A stretch of 64,000 nt of DNA from G963678095 sp963678095 (GCA_963678095.2 CAXXXP010000001.1:496001-560000), one strand, 5' to 3'; positions 1 to 8,545 are shown, numbered from the stretch's first letter. Made by a program: numbers and translations. Notes: a model not told the origin generated them from the sequence alone.

Positions 1-252
1 CAGGAAATCCATCTCGATATGGCTCAGATTACAGTGCAGCAGGGATCGGAACTCATTGGCAAAACATTATCTACCAGTGCCATAAAGACCGATTATGGTG
101 CAATTGTGCTGGCAATCCAGCGGGGTGGGGAAATGCTGGTGACGCCAAGTGCTGACGAAAATATCAGCTTGTCTGATACGCTGATCTTGTTTGGAGCCAG
201 AGATTCTTTGGAAAAATTAAATTATCTGGCTGGCAACAGCACTGCGTTGTAA
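1..252 (+). CDS. TrkA-C (RCK_C) domain protein, C-terminal part only
   Basis: The reading frame is open from the first base, so this is the 3' end of a gene that begins outside the window. The visible 83 residues look like one TrkA-C/RCK_C ligand-binding domain: a G-LIGKTL segment, then alternating strands with 'RGGEMLVTP' and a DTLILFG strand near the end. Such domains sit at the C terminus of TrkA-type potassium uptake proteins, potassium channels and some antiporters, where they bind nucleotides or ions. Which of these this is cannot be decided from the fragment. A bidirectional terminator follows. Confidence 0.7.
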   Translation, partial: QEIHLDMAQITVQQGSELIGKTLSTSAIKTDYGAIVLAIQRGGEMLVTPSADENISLSDTLILFGARDSLEKLNYLAGNSTAL

Positions 253-290
253 GAGCAGCGCGGCAGGTTATAACTTTTGGACGAAAAAAA

Positions 291-321
291 CAGCAGGGAA
301 TATATCCCTGCTGCTTTTTTT
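291..321. terminator. Bidirectional rho-independent terminator
   Basis: CAGCAGGGA (291-299) pairs perfectly with TCCCTGCTG (305-313) around a 5-nt loop. A T run follows on the plus side and an A run precedes it, so it can end both the TrkA-C gene (+) and fba (-). Confidence 0.85.
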
Positions 322-328
322 CGTTTTA

Positions 329-1264
329 TTATGCTTTGCCGTTGCAGCCGAGCACGTTGACAAGTTTATGTTTAACCAGTTCTTTTATATAAGCTCTGGC
401 TGGAGTCAGATACTGTCTCGGATCGAAGTGGTCCGGATGAGCCGTCATGTATTCGCGAATGCCAGCTGTCAGCGCAAGGCGAAGGTCGGAATCAATGTTG
501 ATTTTGCAGACAGCCAGTTTAGCGGCCTGACGCAGCATGTCTTCTGGAATGCCGATGGCATCGGCAAGATTGCCGCCATTTTTGTTGATGATATCAACGT
601 ATTTAGGAATAACGGAGGAAGCTCCGTGCAGAACGATCGGGAAATTTGGCAGGCGTTTTTCGATATCTTCCAGAATATCAAAGCGCAGCTGCGGATTTTG
701 TCCCGGCTTGAATTTAAAGGCTCCGTGGCTGGTGCCGATGGCAATGGCCAGGGAATCAACGCCGGTGCTCTTGACGAATTCTTCAACCTGTTCCGGTTGT
801 GTATAGGAAGCATTTTCAGCCGATACATTGACATCATCTTCGATGCCAGCGAGCTGTCCGAGCTCCCCTTCAACAGTAACACCGCGCTGATGTGCATAGT
901 CAACGACGCGTTTTGTCAATTCGATATTATCTTTAAAACTATGATGGGAACCGTCAATCATAACGGATGTGAATCCGCCGTCAATGCAGGATTTGCAGAT
1001 TTCAAAATCTGCCCCATGGTCTAAATGAAGCGCGATAGGGAGATCGGTGTCTTCTAAGGCAGCCTCGACTAATTTTACTAAATAGGCATGTTTTGCGTAT
1101 TTTCTTGCACCGGCCGAAACCTGCAGGATAATAGGAGCATTTTCTTCTTTAGCTGCTTCAGTGATTCCCTGAACAATTTCCATGTTGTTTACGTTGAAAG
1201 CACCGATCGCATAACCGCCTTTATAGGCTTTTTCAAACATTTCGGTTGTAGAAACTAATGGCAT
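329..1264 (-). CDS. fba: Class II fructose-bisphosphate aldolase
   Basis: Cleaves fructose 1,6-bisphosphate to dihydroxyacetone phosphate and glyceraldehyde 3-phosphate in glycolysis, and the reverse in gluconeogenesis. The 311-residue product has the class II zinc ligands in order: HLDHG (His80, Asp82, His83), His180 in IGTSHGAF, and His213 in VLHGASS. The VEGELGQLAG segment near 131-140 is also typical. Length is normal for the short bacterial type. The ATG is preceded by a strong GAGGGGGA site. It is the last gene of a minus-strand run after uraA and rluD, but has its own likely promoter in the 177-bp gap. Confidence 0.95.
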   Translation of the reverse strand: MPLVSTTEMFEKAYKGGYAIGAFNVNNMEIVQGITEAAKEENAPIILQVSAGARKYAKHAYLVKLVEAALEDTDLPIALHLDHGADFEICKSCIDGGFTSVMIDGSHHSFKDNIELTKRVVDYAHQRGVTVEGELGQLAGIEDDVNVSAENASYTQPEQVEEFVKSTGVDSLAIAIGTSHGAFKFKPGQNPQLRFDILEDIEKRLPNFPIVLHGASSVIPKYVDIINKNGGNLADAIGIPEDMLRQAAKLAVCKINIDSDLRLALTAGIREYMTAHPDHFDPRQYLTPARAYIKELVKHKLVNVLGCNGKA

Positions 1265-1308
1265 GATAAAGTTCCCCCTCTAATATAATGTATAACACTG
1301 ACAAATAC

Positions 1309-1317
1309 ATTATAGCA
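1309..1317 (-). promoter_or_regulatory. Probable extended -10 promoter of fba
   Basis: On the minus strand TGC is followed by a perfect TATAAT (plus-strand ATTATA at 1309-1314), about 45 bp before the fba start. No good -35 hexamer lies upstream, so the call rests on the extended -10. Confidence 0.45.
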
Positions 1318-1441
1318 CAGATCATAAACTAGTTGTATATTTTGTTGTAAAACAATAGAAAAATTTAGGCGTTTTGCTGATCTTTTTTGAGGATTTATAA
1401 AAAGAAGGCTTATAAGTGGCAGTAAATGTCAAAAAAACGCA

Positions 1442-2320
1442 TTATATACTAAAAAACGATAACACTTCCTGCATATCTGACGGAAGGGGGCAGGAAACAC
1501 AAAGCAAGCGCTTTTCTACGGGATGCATAAATTCAAGTTTCCAGGCATGCAGGGCCTGTCTGCCCAGCAAAGCCAGGGAGCCTCCGTACAGATCATCGCC
1601 GAGCAAAGGATGCCCGGTATGAGCCAGATGGACCCGGATTTGGTGCGTGCGCCCGGTTTCAAGTACAAGTTCAAGCAACGAGAGCTTGCCGTTTGTACGC
1701 AGGGTTTTGTAATGCGTAAGCGCCGGCTTCCCGTCGGGAGCTACCCGGCGTTCAATGATGCTGCCGGGTTTTCGCCCGATGGGGGCCTCGATGCTGCCTG
1801 CCGCTGGCGCTATTTCTCCAGGGATCAGCGCCTGGTAGCAGCGGTGAAAGAGTTTCTGGCTGCTGGTTGAAAGCTGATGCTGGATCTGAGGTTCTTTGGC
1901 GATTAATACCAGGCCGGAGGTGTCCTTATCAAGGCGGTGGACGGGGTGATACACCAGCGGCAGGCCCTGCTGCTGATAATGGTAGAGCACGGCATTGGCC
2001 AGGGTGGCGGTATGTTCTTTCGTTGTCGGGTGAACCAGCTGTCCTGCCGGTTTGTTTGCGATCAGCACCCAATCATCCTCGTAACAGATAGAAAGGGGCA
2101 GTTTTACTGGTAAAATACTACTTTCGGTGCCGAGTGCATAACGAAGAATATCACCCGGCTGCAAAATTGCAGTGCCGGGTGATACCTGAACTTCATTAAT
2201 ATAGAATTCATTTTGTTGTTTGATCTTCCGCCAGAGTGTCAGGGAAACGCCGACTTCCCGGCGCAAAAATTCCTTAGCGGATTTTCCGGCATAGGCCGGT
2301 GGAATCGTATAGCTGGACAT
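1442..2320 (-). CDS. rluD: RluA/RluD-family pseudouridine synthase
   Basis: Isomerises specific uridines in RNA, most likely 23S rRNA, to pseudouridine. The 292-residue protein has an N-terminal S4-like RNA-binding part (about 10-60) and the family signature HRLDKDTSG at 128-136, with catalytic Asp131. The ATG follows the uraA stop by one base, so translation is probably coupled. RluD-like genes often neighbour pyrR/uraA in Firmicutes. The exact target (RluD, RluA or YlyB type) cannot be fixed from sequence alone. Confidence 0.88.
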   Translation of the reverse strand: MSSYTIPPAYAGKSAKEFLRREVGVSLTLWRKIKQQNEFYINEVQVSPGTAILQPGDILRYALGTESSILPVKLPLSICYEDDWVLIANKPAGQLVHPTTKEHTATLANAVLYHYQQQGLPLVYHPVHRLDKDTSGLVLIAKEPQIQHQLSTSSQKLFHRCYQALIPGEIAPAAGSIEAPIGRKPGSIIERRVAPDGKPALTHYKTLRTNGKLSLLELVLETGRTHQIRVHLAHTGHPLLGDDLYGGSLALLGRQALHAWKLEFMHPVEKRLLCVSCPLPSDMQEVLSFFSI

Positions 2321-2321
2321 C

Positions 2322-3566
2322 TTAGTTTTTATCCTGAAGCCGGGAGGTCAGTACCCGGAAGCTGAGGCTGAGGATGATGGCGACCACCGTTGCCAGTGAC
2401 ATTCCCTTTAAGGTAACAGAACCCAGGGTAATGCTGGCAGTGCTGACGCCTATGCCAAGGACAATGGCTGTTAGTAGCAAGTTTGTCGGTTTGTTGTAAT
2501 CGACCTTGCTTTCAACAAGAATGCGCAGTCCCGAAGCGGCAATGAGTCCGAACAGTAGCAGCGATACCCCGCCCATAACTGGGGTCGGGATGCTCTGAAT
2601 GGCGGCGGCAAGTTTGCCGAGGCAAGAGAGCAGGATGGCAAAGATTGCGGCGCCGCCGATCACCCAGGTGCTGTAGACCTTAGTGATGGCGAGCACGCCA
2701 ATGTTTTCGCCATAGGTCGTATTCGGCGTAGAACCAAAGCAGCCAGAAAATATCGTCGACAGGCCATTGCCGAGCAAGGAACGATCAAGACCCGGATTTT
2801 TGGCGAGATTTTCGCCGACAATATTACCCGTTACAAGCAGATGCCCGATATGTTCAACGATGACAACCAAAGCTGCCGGTAAGATGATGACGATGGCGCT
2901 GAAATTAATTTCCGGAGTGTAGATTGTCGGCAAGGCAAACCAGGGAGCGTCTATAACCGCTTGCCAGTTGACAAGGCCGTTGAAGGCAGCAATGACATAA
3001 CCGCTGACGATGCCGATTAAGATTGGAATGATTGACAAAAACCCTTTAAAGGCGACGGAGCATATAACCGTAATCGCTAGGGTCAAAACAGAGACCATGA
3101 TGGCAGTTGGGTTTGCGTTATCGCCGGTAAGACCGGCCATGCTGGCGGCAACCGGCATTAATTCAAGCCCGATGACGGCAACAATTGCCCCCATAGCAGC
3201 CGGCGGAAAGACGACGTCAATCCAGTTGGTTCCGACAAGCCGGACTAGCCAGGCGACGAGGCAAAAGACGATTCCGACGGCTATGAAGCCGCCGAGAGCC
3301 GCTTCGTAGCTATACTGGGATAAGACGAGGAATACCGGAGAGATAAAAGCGAAGCTTGAGCCAAGATATGCCGGGATCTTGCCGCGGCAGATAAAGATAT
3401 AGAAGAGCGTGCCGATGCCATTAAATAAGAGGATTGTAGCCGGATTGACTTTAAAGAGCATCGGGACGAGTACAGTCGAACCAAACATGGCAAATAAGTG
3501 CTGCAGGCTTAACGGAATTGTTTTTAATAATGGTAGGCGTTTGTCTACGGGAATAGATTCTTTCAT
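2322..3566 (-). CDS. uraA: Uracil permease, NCS2 family
   Basis: Membrane importer of uracil, coupled to protons in studied members. The 414-residue protein is hydrophobic throughout with about 12-14 membrane segments and NCS2 features: 'LQHLFAMFGSTVLVP' at the N terminus, the GLELMPVA stretch, and a 'TPNTTYGENIGV' loop near residue 290 that contributes to substrate binding. It sits behind a PyrR-type leader, which favours uracil over xanthine as substrate. rluD follows with a one-base gap. Confidence 0.92.
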   Translation of the reverse strand: MKESIPVDKRLPLLKTIPLSLQHLFAMFGSTVLVPMLFKVNPATILLFNGIGTLFYIFICRGKIPAYLGSSFAFISPVFLVLSQYSYEAALGGFIAVGIVFCLVAWLVRLVGTNWIDVVFPPAAMGAIVAVIGLELMPVAASMAGLTGDNANPTAIMVSVLTLAITVICSVAFKGFLSIIPILIGIVSGYVIAAFNGLVNWQAVIDAPWFALPTIYTPEINFSAIVIILPAALVVIVEHIGHLLVTGNIVGENLAKNPGLDRSLLGNGLSTIFSGCFGSTPNTTYGENIGVLAITKVYSTWVIGGAAIFAILLSCLGKLAAAIQSIPTPVMGGVSLLLFGLIAASGLRILVESKVDYNKPTNLLLTAIVLGIGVSTASITLGSVTLKGMSLATVVAIILSLSFRVLTSRLQDKN

Positions 3567-3601
3567 ATTGAGATATCTCCTTTAAATGTTGATTTTGGCA
3601 T

Positions 3602-3744
3602 AAAAAAAATCTCTTGCACGAATCGGCAAAGAGATCATAAAGGTGGTATCACACATATTGCAATATCTACCTTCTTAACCTCTCTGGGCTAAGTTAAAGG
3701 CCAATTTACATATAAAATGTACCATATATATACGTAAAAGTCCA
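3602..3744 (-). promoter_or_regulatory. PyrR-type attenuator and promoter of uraA
   Basis: Read on the minus strand: a promoter TGGACT (3739-3744), 17 bp, TACATT (3716-3721); then the motif CTTAGCCCAGAGAGGTTAAG (3674-3693), which matches the PyrR-binding loop consensus (CCnGnGAGGYU core); then a terminator hairpin (GCAAAGAGAT 3626-3635 with ATCTCTTGC 3609-3617, one bulge) followed by eight T. Known logic: UMP-bound PyrR stabilises the anti-antiterminator and lets the terminator form. The leader ends 35 bp before uraA. The PyrR assignment is by motif and gene context. Confidence 0.85.
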
Positions 3745-3794
3745 GTGTTCTGTTTTAACAATTATAATTTTCTTCATAAATAAACAATTTTCCC

Positions 3795-3913
3795 TGTACA
3801 GCGATACGGCTAATCAAGTATAATAAAATTTAGTCAGGATATTTTAAAATAATTCTGTAATAAATGTCCTCTAGCAAGAGGACATTGTGTTTTTTTACGG
3901 AATGTGGTATCTT
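3795..3913 (+). promoter_or_regulatory. lysC upstream region: promoter, orphan terminator hairpin, second promoter
   Basis: TGTACA (3795-3800), 18 bp and a perfect TATAAT (3819-3824) form a first promoter. Only about 35 nt after its expected start lies an 8-bp perfect hairpin TGTCCTCT-AGCA-AGAGGACA (3865-3884) with a T-rich tail (3885-3896). A second promoter, TTGTGT (3885-3890), 17 bp, TATCTT (3908-3913) with an extended TGG, follows it. No gene precedes on this strand, so the hairpin is either an attenuator or the end of a very short RNA. No lysine-riboswitch-sized element fits here. Confidence 0.55.
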
Positions 3914-3966
3914 AAGTAGAGTTGCTCTTTGATGTTTAATTGTTTATTTAGTTTAGGGGGAGAACA

Positions 3967-5196
3967 ATGGCTTTAATTGTTAAGAAATTTGGCGGCAGTT
4001 CCGTTGGCAGTACAGAAAAAATTATGGCGGTGGCAAAACGCATCATAGATGAAAAGAAACCGAATGATAAGATTGTCATGGTTGTTTCGGCGATGGGGGA
4101 TACAACCGACGAGCTGATTTCTCTTGCCAAAGGGGTCAGTAAAAATCCGTATCAATATGCCCGGGAAATGGATATGCTGTTGACGACCGGTGAACAGGTT
4201 TCCATTGCCTTACTGACGATGGCGTTTAAGTCCCTTGGGCAAAAGGCTGTTTCCCTGACGGGGCCTTTGGCGGGGATGAAGACCAATGATGTTTATACAA
4301 AGGGGAAAATCGTCGATATTCAGCCTCGGCGCGTGCAGGAAGAACTGGATAAAGGCAATATCGTCGTTGTTGCCGGTTTCCAGGGTTCTTGTGAAAATGG
4401 AGATCCGGTGACGCTCGGACGTGGGGGCTCTGATACCTCTGCGGTAGCTCTTGCCGGAGCGCTTAAAGCGGACAGCTGCGAAATTTTCACCGATGTCGAT
4501 GGTGTTTATTCGGCGGATCCAAGAATCGTCAAGGATGCCCGCAAGATGAAGGAAATTACCTATTACGAAATGCTCGAGATGGCTCGTCTCGGAGCCGGGG
4601 TTATGCAGCCGCGTTCGGTCGAAATGGGAAAATACTTCAATATACCGATACATGTCCGTTCTACCTTTACGACAAATCCGGGAACAATGATCAGGGAGGA
4701 ATATACAATGGAAGAAAAAGATTTTGTAATCAGAGGCGTAGCACATGATGATAAGGTGGCCAAGGTTGCTGTACTTGGTGTGCCAAACAATCCTGGCATT
4801 GCCTATTCGATCTTTTCGGCCCTTGCCGAAGCCAATGTAGATGTCGATATGATTGTGCAGAGCATCAGAAATATTGAAAAGAACGTCACGGATATGGTGT
4901 TTACTGTTGCCAGCGACGATCTGCCACAGACAAAAAAGATTGTGGATCAGGTGGCCGATAAGCTTAATGCCATTGCGGTGTTGATCGAAGAAGACGTAGC
5001 CAAGGTATCGATTGTCGGTGCCGGGATGCTGGGCAATCCAGGCATTGCTTCCCGCATGTTTGGCGCACTGTCGCAGGCGGGGATTAATATTGATGTCATT
5101 AGCACATCAGAAATTAGCATTTCTTGCCTGATCAAGGGATCACAGCTCAAAGAGGCGGTAAATGCAATTCACGGAGAGTTTTTTCCGGCCAAATAA
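3967..5196 (+). CDS. lysC: Aspartate kinase with two ACT domains
   Basis: Phosphorylates aspartate, the first step to lysine, threonine and methionine. The 409-residue protein starts with the kinase signature KKFGGSSVGS (residues 6-15), has the 'GRGGSDTSAVALA' nucleotide segment near 155, and carries two ACT-like halves after about residue 255 ('GVPNNPGIAYSIFSAL' and 'GAGMLGNPGIASRMF'), which bind feedback effectors in the family. Length equals the Bacillus LysC type. ATG with GGGGGAGAA upstream. An internal ribosome site and in-frame ATG (codon 248) probably also give a separate beta chain. Confidence 0.96.
   Translation: MALIVKKFGGSSVGSTEKIMAVAKRIIDEKKPNDKIVMVVSAMGDTTDELISLAKGVSKNPYQYAREMDMLLTTGEQVSIALLTMAFKSLGQKAVSLTGPLAGMKTNDVYTKGKIVDIQPRRVQEELDKGNIVVVAGFQGSCENGDPVTLGRGGSDTSAVALAGALKADSCEIFTDVDGVYSADPRIVKDARKMKEITYYEMLEMARLGAGVMQPRSVEMGKYFNIPIHVRSTFTTNPGTMIREEYTMEEKDFVIRGVAHDDKVAKVAVLGVPNNPGIAYSIFSALAEANVDVDMIVQSIRNIEKNVTDMVFTVASDDLPQTKKIVDQVADKLNAIAVLIEEDVAKVSIVGAGMLGNPGIASRMFGALSQAGINIDVISTSEISISCLIKGSQLKEAVNAIHGEFFPAK
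4692..4710 (+). promoter_or_regulatory. Internal ribosome site and start for aspartokinase beta subunit
   Basis: An AGGGAGGA site (4693-4700) lies 7 nt before ATG at 4708-4710, in frame with lysC (Met248), exactly between the kinase domain and the ACT domains. In Bacillus subtilis aspartokinase II the beta subunit is made from an equivalent in-frame internal start. By analogy a 162-residue regulatory chain (4708-5196) is expected. Confidence 0.75.
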
Positions 5197-5204
5197 GAAA
5201 AATC

Positions 5205-5235
5205 AAATGCTAGCGCTTTTTAGCCGCTAGCATTT
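5205..5235 (+). terminator. Terminator after lysC
   Basis: An 11-bp perfect stem, AAATGCTAGCG (5205-5215) with CGCTAGCATTT (5225-5235), then a short T-rich stretch. Confidence 0.75.
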
Positions 5236-5385
5236 CTCTTTGTCGCCGCGTTGTGACTAAGTATACTTGGATACATTTTGCTAAAAGGCAGGATAACAAG
5301 GGTCAATAACGAAATTTATATAAATTGACGTTTATATTTAACGTTTTTATGCCGAAAGGTGTAAATTTTAAGGGGGATATATAGT

Positions 5386-6639
5386 ATGACGATCAGTATG
5401 GCTGCATCACATTCCGTAGGGAAGGTCGCTAAGGATGCAATTTTTGGTGCCAGTGCCGCAGCGAATAAGGCTGTTTTGGAATTTGGCGCGGGGAAAGTTA
5501 CAAATGCAACAATTGGAGCTTTTATGGATGATGAGGAGCGCTTGGCCTGTATTCCTACTGTGGAAAAGATATTCCGTGAATTGCCGATGAAGGATATTAT
5601 TGCCTATGCACCGATATCGGGGCTGCCGGCGTACCTTGATGCCGTGATAGATTTAACCTTTGCCGATCAAAAACCGGAGGGCTATTTTGCTTCCGTCGCG
5701 ACCGCCGGTGGGACCGGTGTAATCCATCACTCTATCTGGAATTACTCAGAAATTGGGGATACCGTGCTGACGTCGGATTGGTTCTGGGGTGCCTATAATA
5801 TTTTATGTACCGAGGCAAAACGCAAGCTTGACACCTATGCGCTGTTTGATGAAGCGCACAGCTTCAATATAGCTGGTTTCTCCGCCAAGGTTAAGGAGAT
5901 TCTGGCAAAGCAGGACAGCATTTTGATCATTATCAATACACCGGCACATAACCCGACGGGGTACAGCCTGTCTGAGGAGGACTGGACCCAGGTTCTTGAT
6001 GTTTGCCGTGACCATGCCGAGGGCGGCAAAAAGAAGATCACGTTATTAGTCGATATTGCCTACATTGATTTTGCCGGCGAAAAGAATGAGTGCCGGAAGT
6101 TCATGAAGCAGTTTGGTCATCTGCCGGAAAATATACTGGGGATTTTTGCCTTCAGTATGTCCAAGGGCTATACATTATATGGACAGCGGACCGGGGCGAT
6201 GATTGGCGTATCGGCCAGCAAAGAGGTCATTCGGGAATTTGCTGAAATCAATCAGTATACAAGCCGGGCCACCTGGTCGAATATCAATCGTGGAGCAATG
6301 ACGCTATTGGCGATGATACATAAGGATCAGTCGCTCACTCGCCAGTTTGAAGCAGAGCGCGAAGCATATTATCAGCTGATTCGTGAACGCGGAGCAATCT
6401 TTATGGAGGAAGCAAAGGCCTGTGGCTTGAAGGCTCTTCCGTATAAGGCAGGATTCTTCCTCTCCGTGCCGGCCAAGGATTCGGTGGCTGTCTGCCAGAA
6501 ACTCCATGAGGATTTGATTTTTGCGGTTCCGCTCAAGCGTGGTGTGCGTATTGCCGCCTGCGCCGTACCGGCTGCAAAAATGAAGGGAATTGCTGCTAAG
6601 ACCTTAAAGGCTTTGCAGTTTGTTGATGGGGTAAAATAG
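5386..6639 (+). CDS. PLP-dependent class I/II aminotransferase (aspartate/aromatic type)
   Basis: Probable amino-acid transaminase acting on aspartate or aromatic amino acids; the substrate is not determined. The 417-residue protein shows NPTG at 189-192, Asp223 (binds the PLP pyridine nitrogen), and 'FSMSKGYTLYGQRTG' with the PLP lysine at Lys260. It is closest to the TyrB/AspC-like group. ATG with a GGGGGATA site; another ATG lies four codons in. The gene follows lysC after a terminator, so it is a separate unit that could supply aspartate or its oxo acid. Confidence 0.82.
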   Translation: MTISMAASHSVGKVAKDAIFGASAAANKAVLEFGAGKVTNATIGAFMDDEERLACIPTVEKIFRELPMKDIIAYAPISGLPAYLDAVIDLTFADQKPEGYFASVATAGGTGVIHHSIWNYSEIGDTVLTSDWFWGAYNILCTEAKRKLDTYALFDEAHSFNIAGFSAKVKEILAKQDSILIIINTPAHNPTGYSLSEEDWTQVLDVCRDHAEGGKKKITLLVDIAYIDFAGEKNECRKFMKQFGHLPENILGIFAFSMSKGYTLYGQRTGAMIGVSASKEVIREFAEINQYTSRATWSNINRGAMTLLAMIHKDQSLTRQFEAEREAYYQLIRERGAIFMEEAKACGLKALPYKAGFFLSVPAKDSVAVCQKLHEDLIFAVPLKRGVRIAACAVPAAKMKGIAAKTLKALQFVDGVK

Positions 6640-6657
6640 GAATAATCACAATTTTAT

Positions 6658-6704
6658 GAGAGAGTGTCCCACCTTGAAATATAAGGGACGCTCTCTCTTT
6701 TTTC
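6658..6704 (+). terminator. Terminator after aminotransferase gene
   Basis: GAGAGAGTGTCCC (6658-6670) pairs with GGGACGCTCTCTC (6685-6697) with one wobble/mismatch, followed by T6. Confidence 0.88.
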
Positions 6705-6729
6705 CTGTAATAAATTGCGTATTTCCGTA

Positions 6730-6758
6730 TTGTTAATTGCTATAAATAATGATATAGT
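6730..6758 (+). promoter_or_regulatory. Promoter of the phosphate-uptake pair
   Basis: TTGTTA (6730-6735), a 17-bp spacer and TATAGT (6753-6758), about 40 bp before the DUF47 gene. No Pho-box-like repeat was recognised. Confidence 0.55.
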
Positions 6759-6801
6759 AAAAAAGTGCAAACGAAAATAAAATAGTTCTGGGAGGCAATA
6801 T

Positions 6802-7431
6802 ATGTTTAATTTCACGAAGAAGGACACCGAGTTTTTTGATCTATTCGTCGAAAGCGCTCGGTATTTTTACAAGGGAGCTCTGTTGATGGATGAGGTGATG
6901 CAGGATTATAGCATAGCCGATGCCAAGATGGATGAAATTGTTGACCTTGAACACGAAGCGGATGCGATTAATGATCGGATTATCGATAAATTAAATCAGA
7001 CCTTTATAACCCCGATTGACCGTGAGGATATTTATTCTCTGGCAAATGGTCTGGATGATGGTGTGGACTTTCTTCAAGGAACACTGCAGCGCATGGTAAT
7101 GTACCATACACGCGGTCCGGTTAAGCAGGGGATGGTTGCGCTGACAAAGCTTTTAATTGAATCAACCGAGGAAATTATGCGTGCCTTGGAACTGCTTAAG
7201 GATATCAAAGCGAACCAGCATGAAATTCTCAAGTGTACCCATAAAATTGGCAAGCTTGAAAGCGAAGGGGATTTGCTGTATCGCCGTGAAGTTGCTTCTC
7301 TCTTTGAAAATGTAGAAAATCCAGTGGAAATCATCAAGTGGAAAGATATCCTGGAATACTTGGAAAATACACTTGATCATTGTGAGGATGTGTCCGACAT
7401 GATCAGAGGCGTGGTAATGAAATATGCTTGA
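6802..7431 (+). CDS. DUF47/PhoU-like Pit accessory protein
   Basis: A 209-residue, highly charged, all-helical protein of the DUF47 (Pit accessory, YkaA-like) family, related to PhoU. Typical features are the 'DLEHEADAINDRIIDKLNQTFITPIDREDIY' type region (residues about 48-78) with acidic residues that bind metals in PhoU relatives. It overlaps the phosphate transporter gene by 8 bp, a conserved arrangement; it is thought to control the transporter. ATG with GGGAGG upstream. Confidence 0.9.
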   Translation: MFNFTKKDTEFFDLFVESARYFYKGALLMDEVMQDYSIADAKMDEIVDLEHEADAINDRIIDKLNQTFITPIDREDIYSLANGLDDGVDFLQGTLQRMVMYHTRGPVKQGMVALTKLLIESTEEIMRALELLKDIKANQHEILKCTHKIGKLESEGDLLYRREVASLFENVENPVEIIKWKDILEYLENTLDHCEDVSDMIRGVVMKYA

Positions 7432-8425
7432 GTTACAGTATTTGATTTTCACGGTTATTATTCTGGCCTTGATTTTTGACTTTATAAATGGTTTTCACGA
7501 TACGGCCAATGCGATAGCTACCTCTGTTTCAACACGCGCCATCAGCCCGCGCAATGCGATTTTGATGGCAGCGGCATTGAACTTTGCCGGTGCGCTCTAC
7601 AGCACCGGGGTTGCCAAGACCATTGGCGGTGATATTGTAAAATCAGCGGCGCATGTGGATGAACGGATAATCATTGCCGCTTTGGTCGGCGCGATTATCT
7701 GGAATATTCTTACCTGGTGGATCGCTTTGCCAAGCAGTTCTTCTCATGCGCTGGTCGGTGGCCTGATCGGAGCCGTACTGGTTTCTACCGGGGCTGACGG
7801 ACTCAATTATTATGGAATTGGCAAGATCGTGGTATCGCTGGTCGCGTCGCCACTATTGGCAATTGGTACTGGTTGCATTGTCATGTGCATACTATACCGT
7901 CTCTTCGGGCAGCTTATGCCATCATTGATCAATCACCGCTTTAAGAAGCTGCAGATTGTGTCGGCGGCAATGATGGCCTTTTCTCATGGGTCAAATGATG
8001 CCCAGAAAGCGATGGGGATTATCACCCTGGCACTTTTGAGTGGCGGCTATATCAGTGAATTTGAAGTGCCATTTATCGTAAAACTTTTGGCAGCAACTTC
8101 CATGGCTTTTGGTACAGCCTTTGGTGGCTGGAAAATTATCAAGACGATTGGCGGGAAGATCTATAAACTTGAGCCGATCAGCGGCTTTGCTGCCGACTTG
8201 AATTCCTCAATTGTTATCTTTGGTGCGACCTTGATGCACCTGCCGGTCAGCACGACCCATGTTGTTTCCGGATCGATTATGGGCGTTGGCACGGCAAAAC
8301 GCATCAGTGCTGTCCGCTGGGGGACTGCACAACAGATGCTGGTTGCCTGGATTCTGACGATTCCGTGTACCGCTTTGATGAGTGCGATTGTTTACCAGGG
8401 AGTTTTGCTGGTATTTAGTAAATAA
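7424..8425 (+). CDS. pit: Low-affinity inorganic phosphate transporter, PiT family
   Basis: Membrane symporter that takes up phosphate with protons or sodium. The 333-residue protein has the two inverted PiT signatures: 'FDFINGFHDTANAIAT' near the N terminus and 'AFSHGSNDAQKAMG' in the middle, plus about 10 membrane segments. Length fits the short bacterial type. Its start overlaps the DUF47 gene, so the two are one operon with coupled translation. Confidence 0.93.
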   Translation: MLELQYLIFTVIILALIFDFINGFHDTANAIATSVSTRAISPRNAILMAAALNFAGALYSTGVAKTIGGDIVKSAAHVDERIIIAALVGAIIWNILTWWIALPSSSSHALVGGLIGAVLVSTGADGLNYYGIGKIVVSLVASPLLAIGTGCIVMCILYRLFGQLMPSLINHRFKKLQIVSAAMMAFSHGSNDAQKAMGIITLALLSGGYISEFEVPFIVKLLAATSMAFGTAFGGWKIIKTIGGKIYKLEPISGFAADLNSSIVIFGATLMHLPVSTTHVVSGSIMGVGTAKRISAVRWGTAQQMLVAWILTIPCTALMSAIVYQGVLLVFSK

Positions 8426-8439
8426 AATCAATCTAAAAG

Positions 8440-8477
8440 AGCAGCACCAAGAGCAATTGCTTTTGGTGCTGCTTTTT
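8440..8477 (+). terminator. Terminator after pit
   Basis: AGCAGCACCAA (8440-8450) pairs with TTGGTGCTGCT (8463-8473), 11 bp perfect, followed by a T run. Confidence 0.9.
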
Positions 8478-8511
8478 TGTTTGTGAGAAAATAAAGGATA
8501 GGGGAAAAATA

Positions 8512-8538
8512 AAGAACCGCCGATAAACGGCGGTTCTT
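8512..8538 (-). terminator. Terminator after the carboxyltransferase gene
   Basis: A perfect 11-bp stem, AAGAACCGCCG (8512-8522) with CGGCGGTTCTT (8528-8538), loop of 5. On the minus strand it is followed by TATTTTT. Confidence 0.85.
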
Positions 8539-8545
8539 GTTTTTA

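Noticed and set aside
368..1024. Long open frame antisense to fba (218 codons)
   Set aside because: It overlaps a certain gene on the other strand, has no ribosome site and no recognisable protein features.
3781..3966. Lysine riboswitch upstream of lysC
   Set aside because: The space from promoter to gene is too short and none of the conserved core segments is visible; only a simple hairpin is present.
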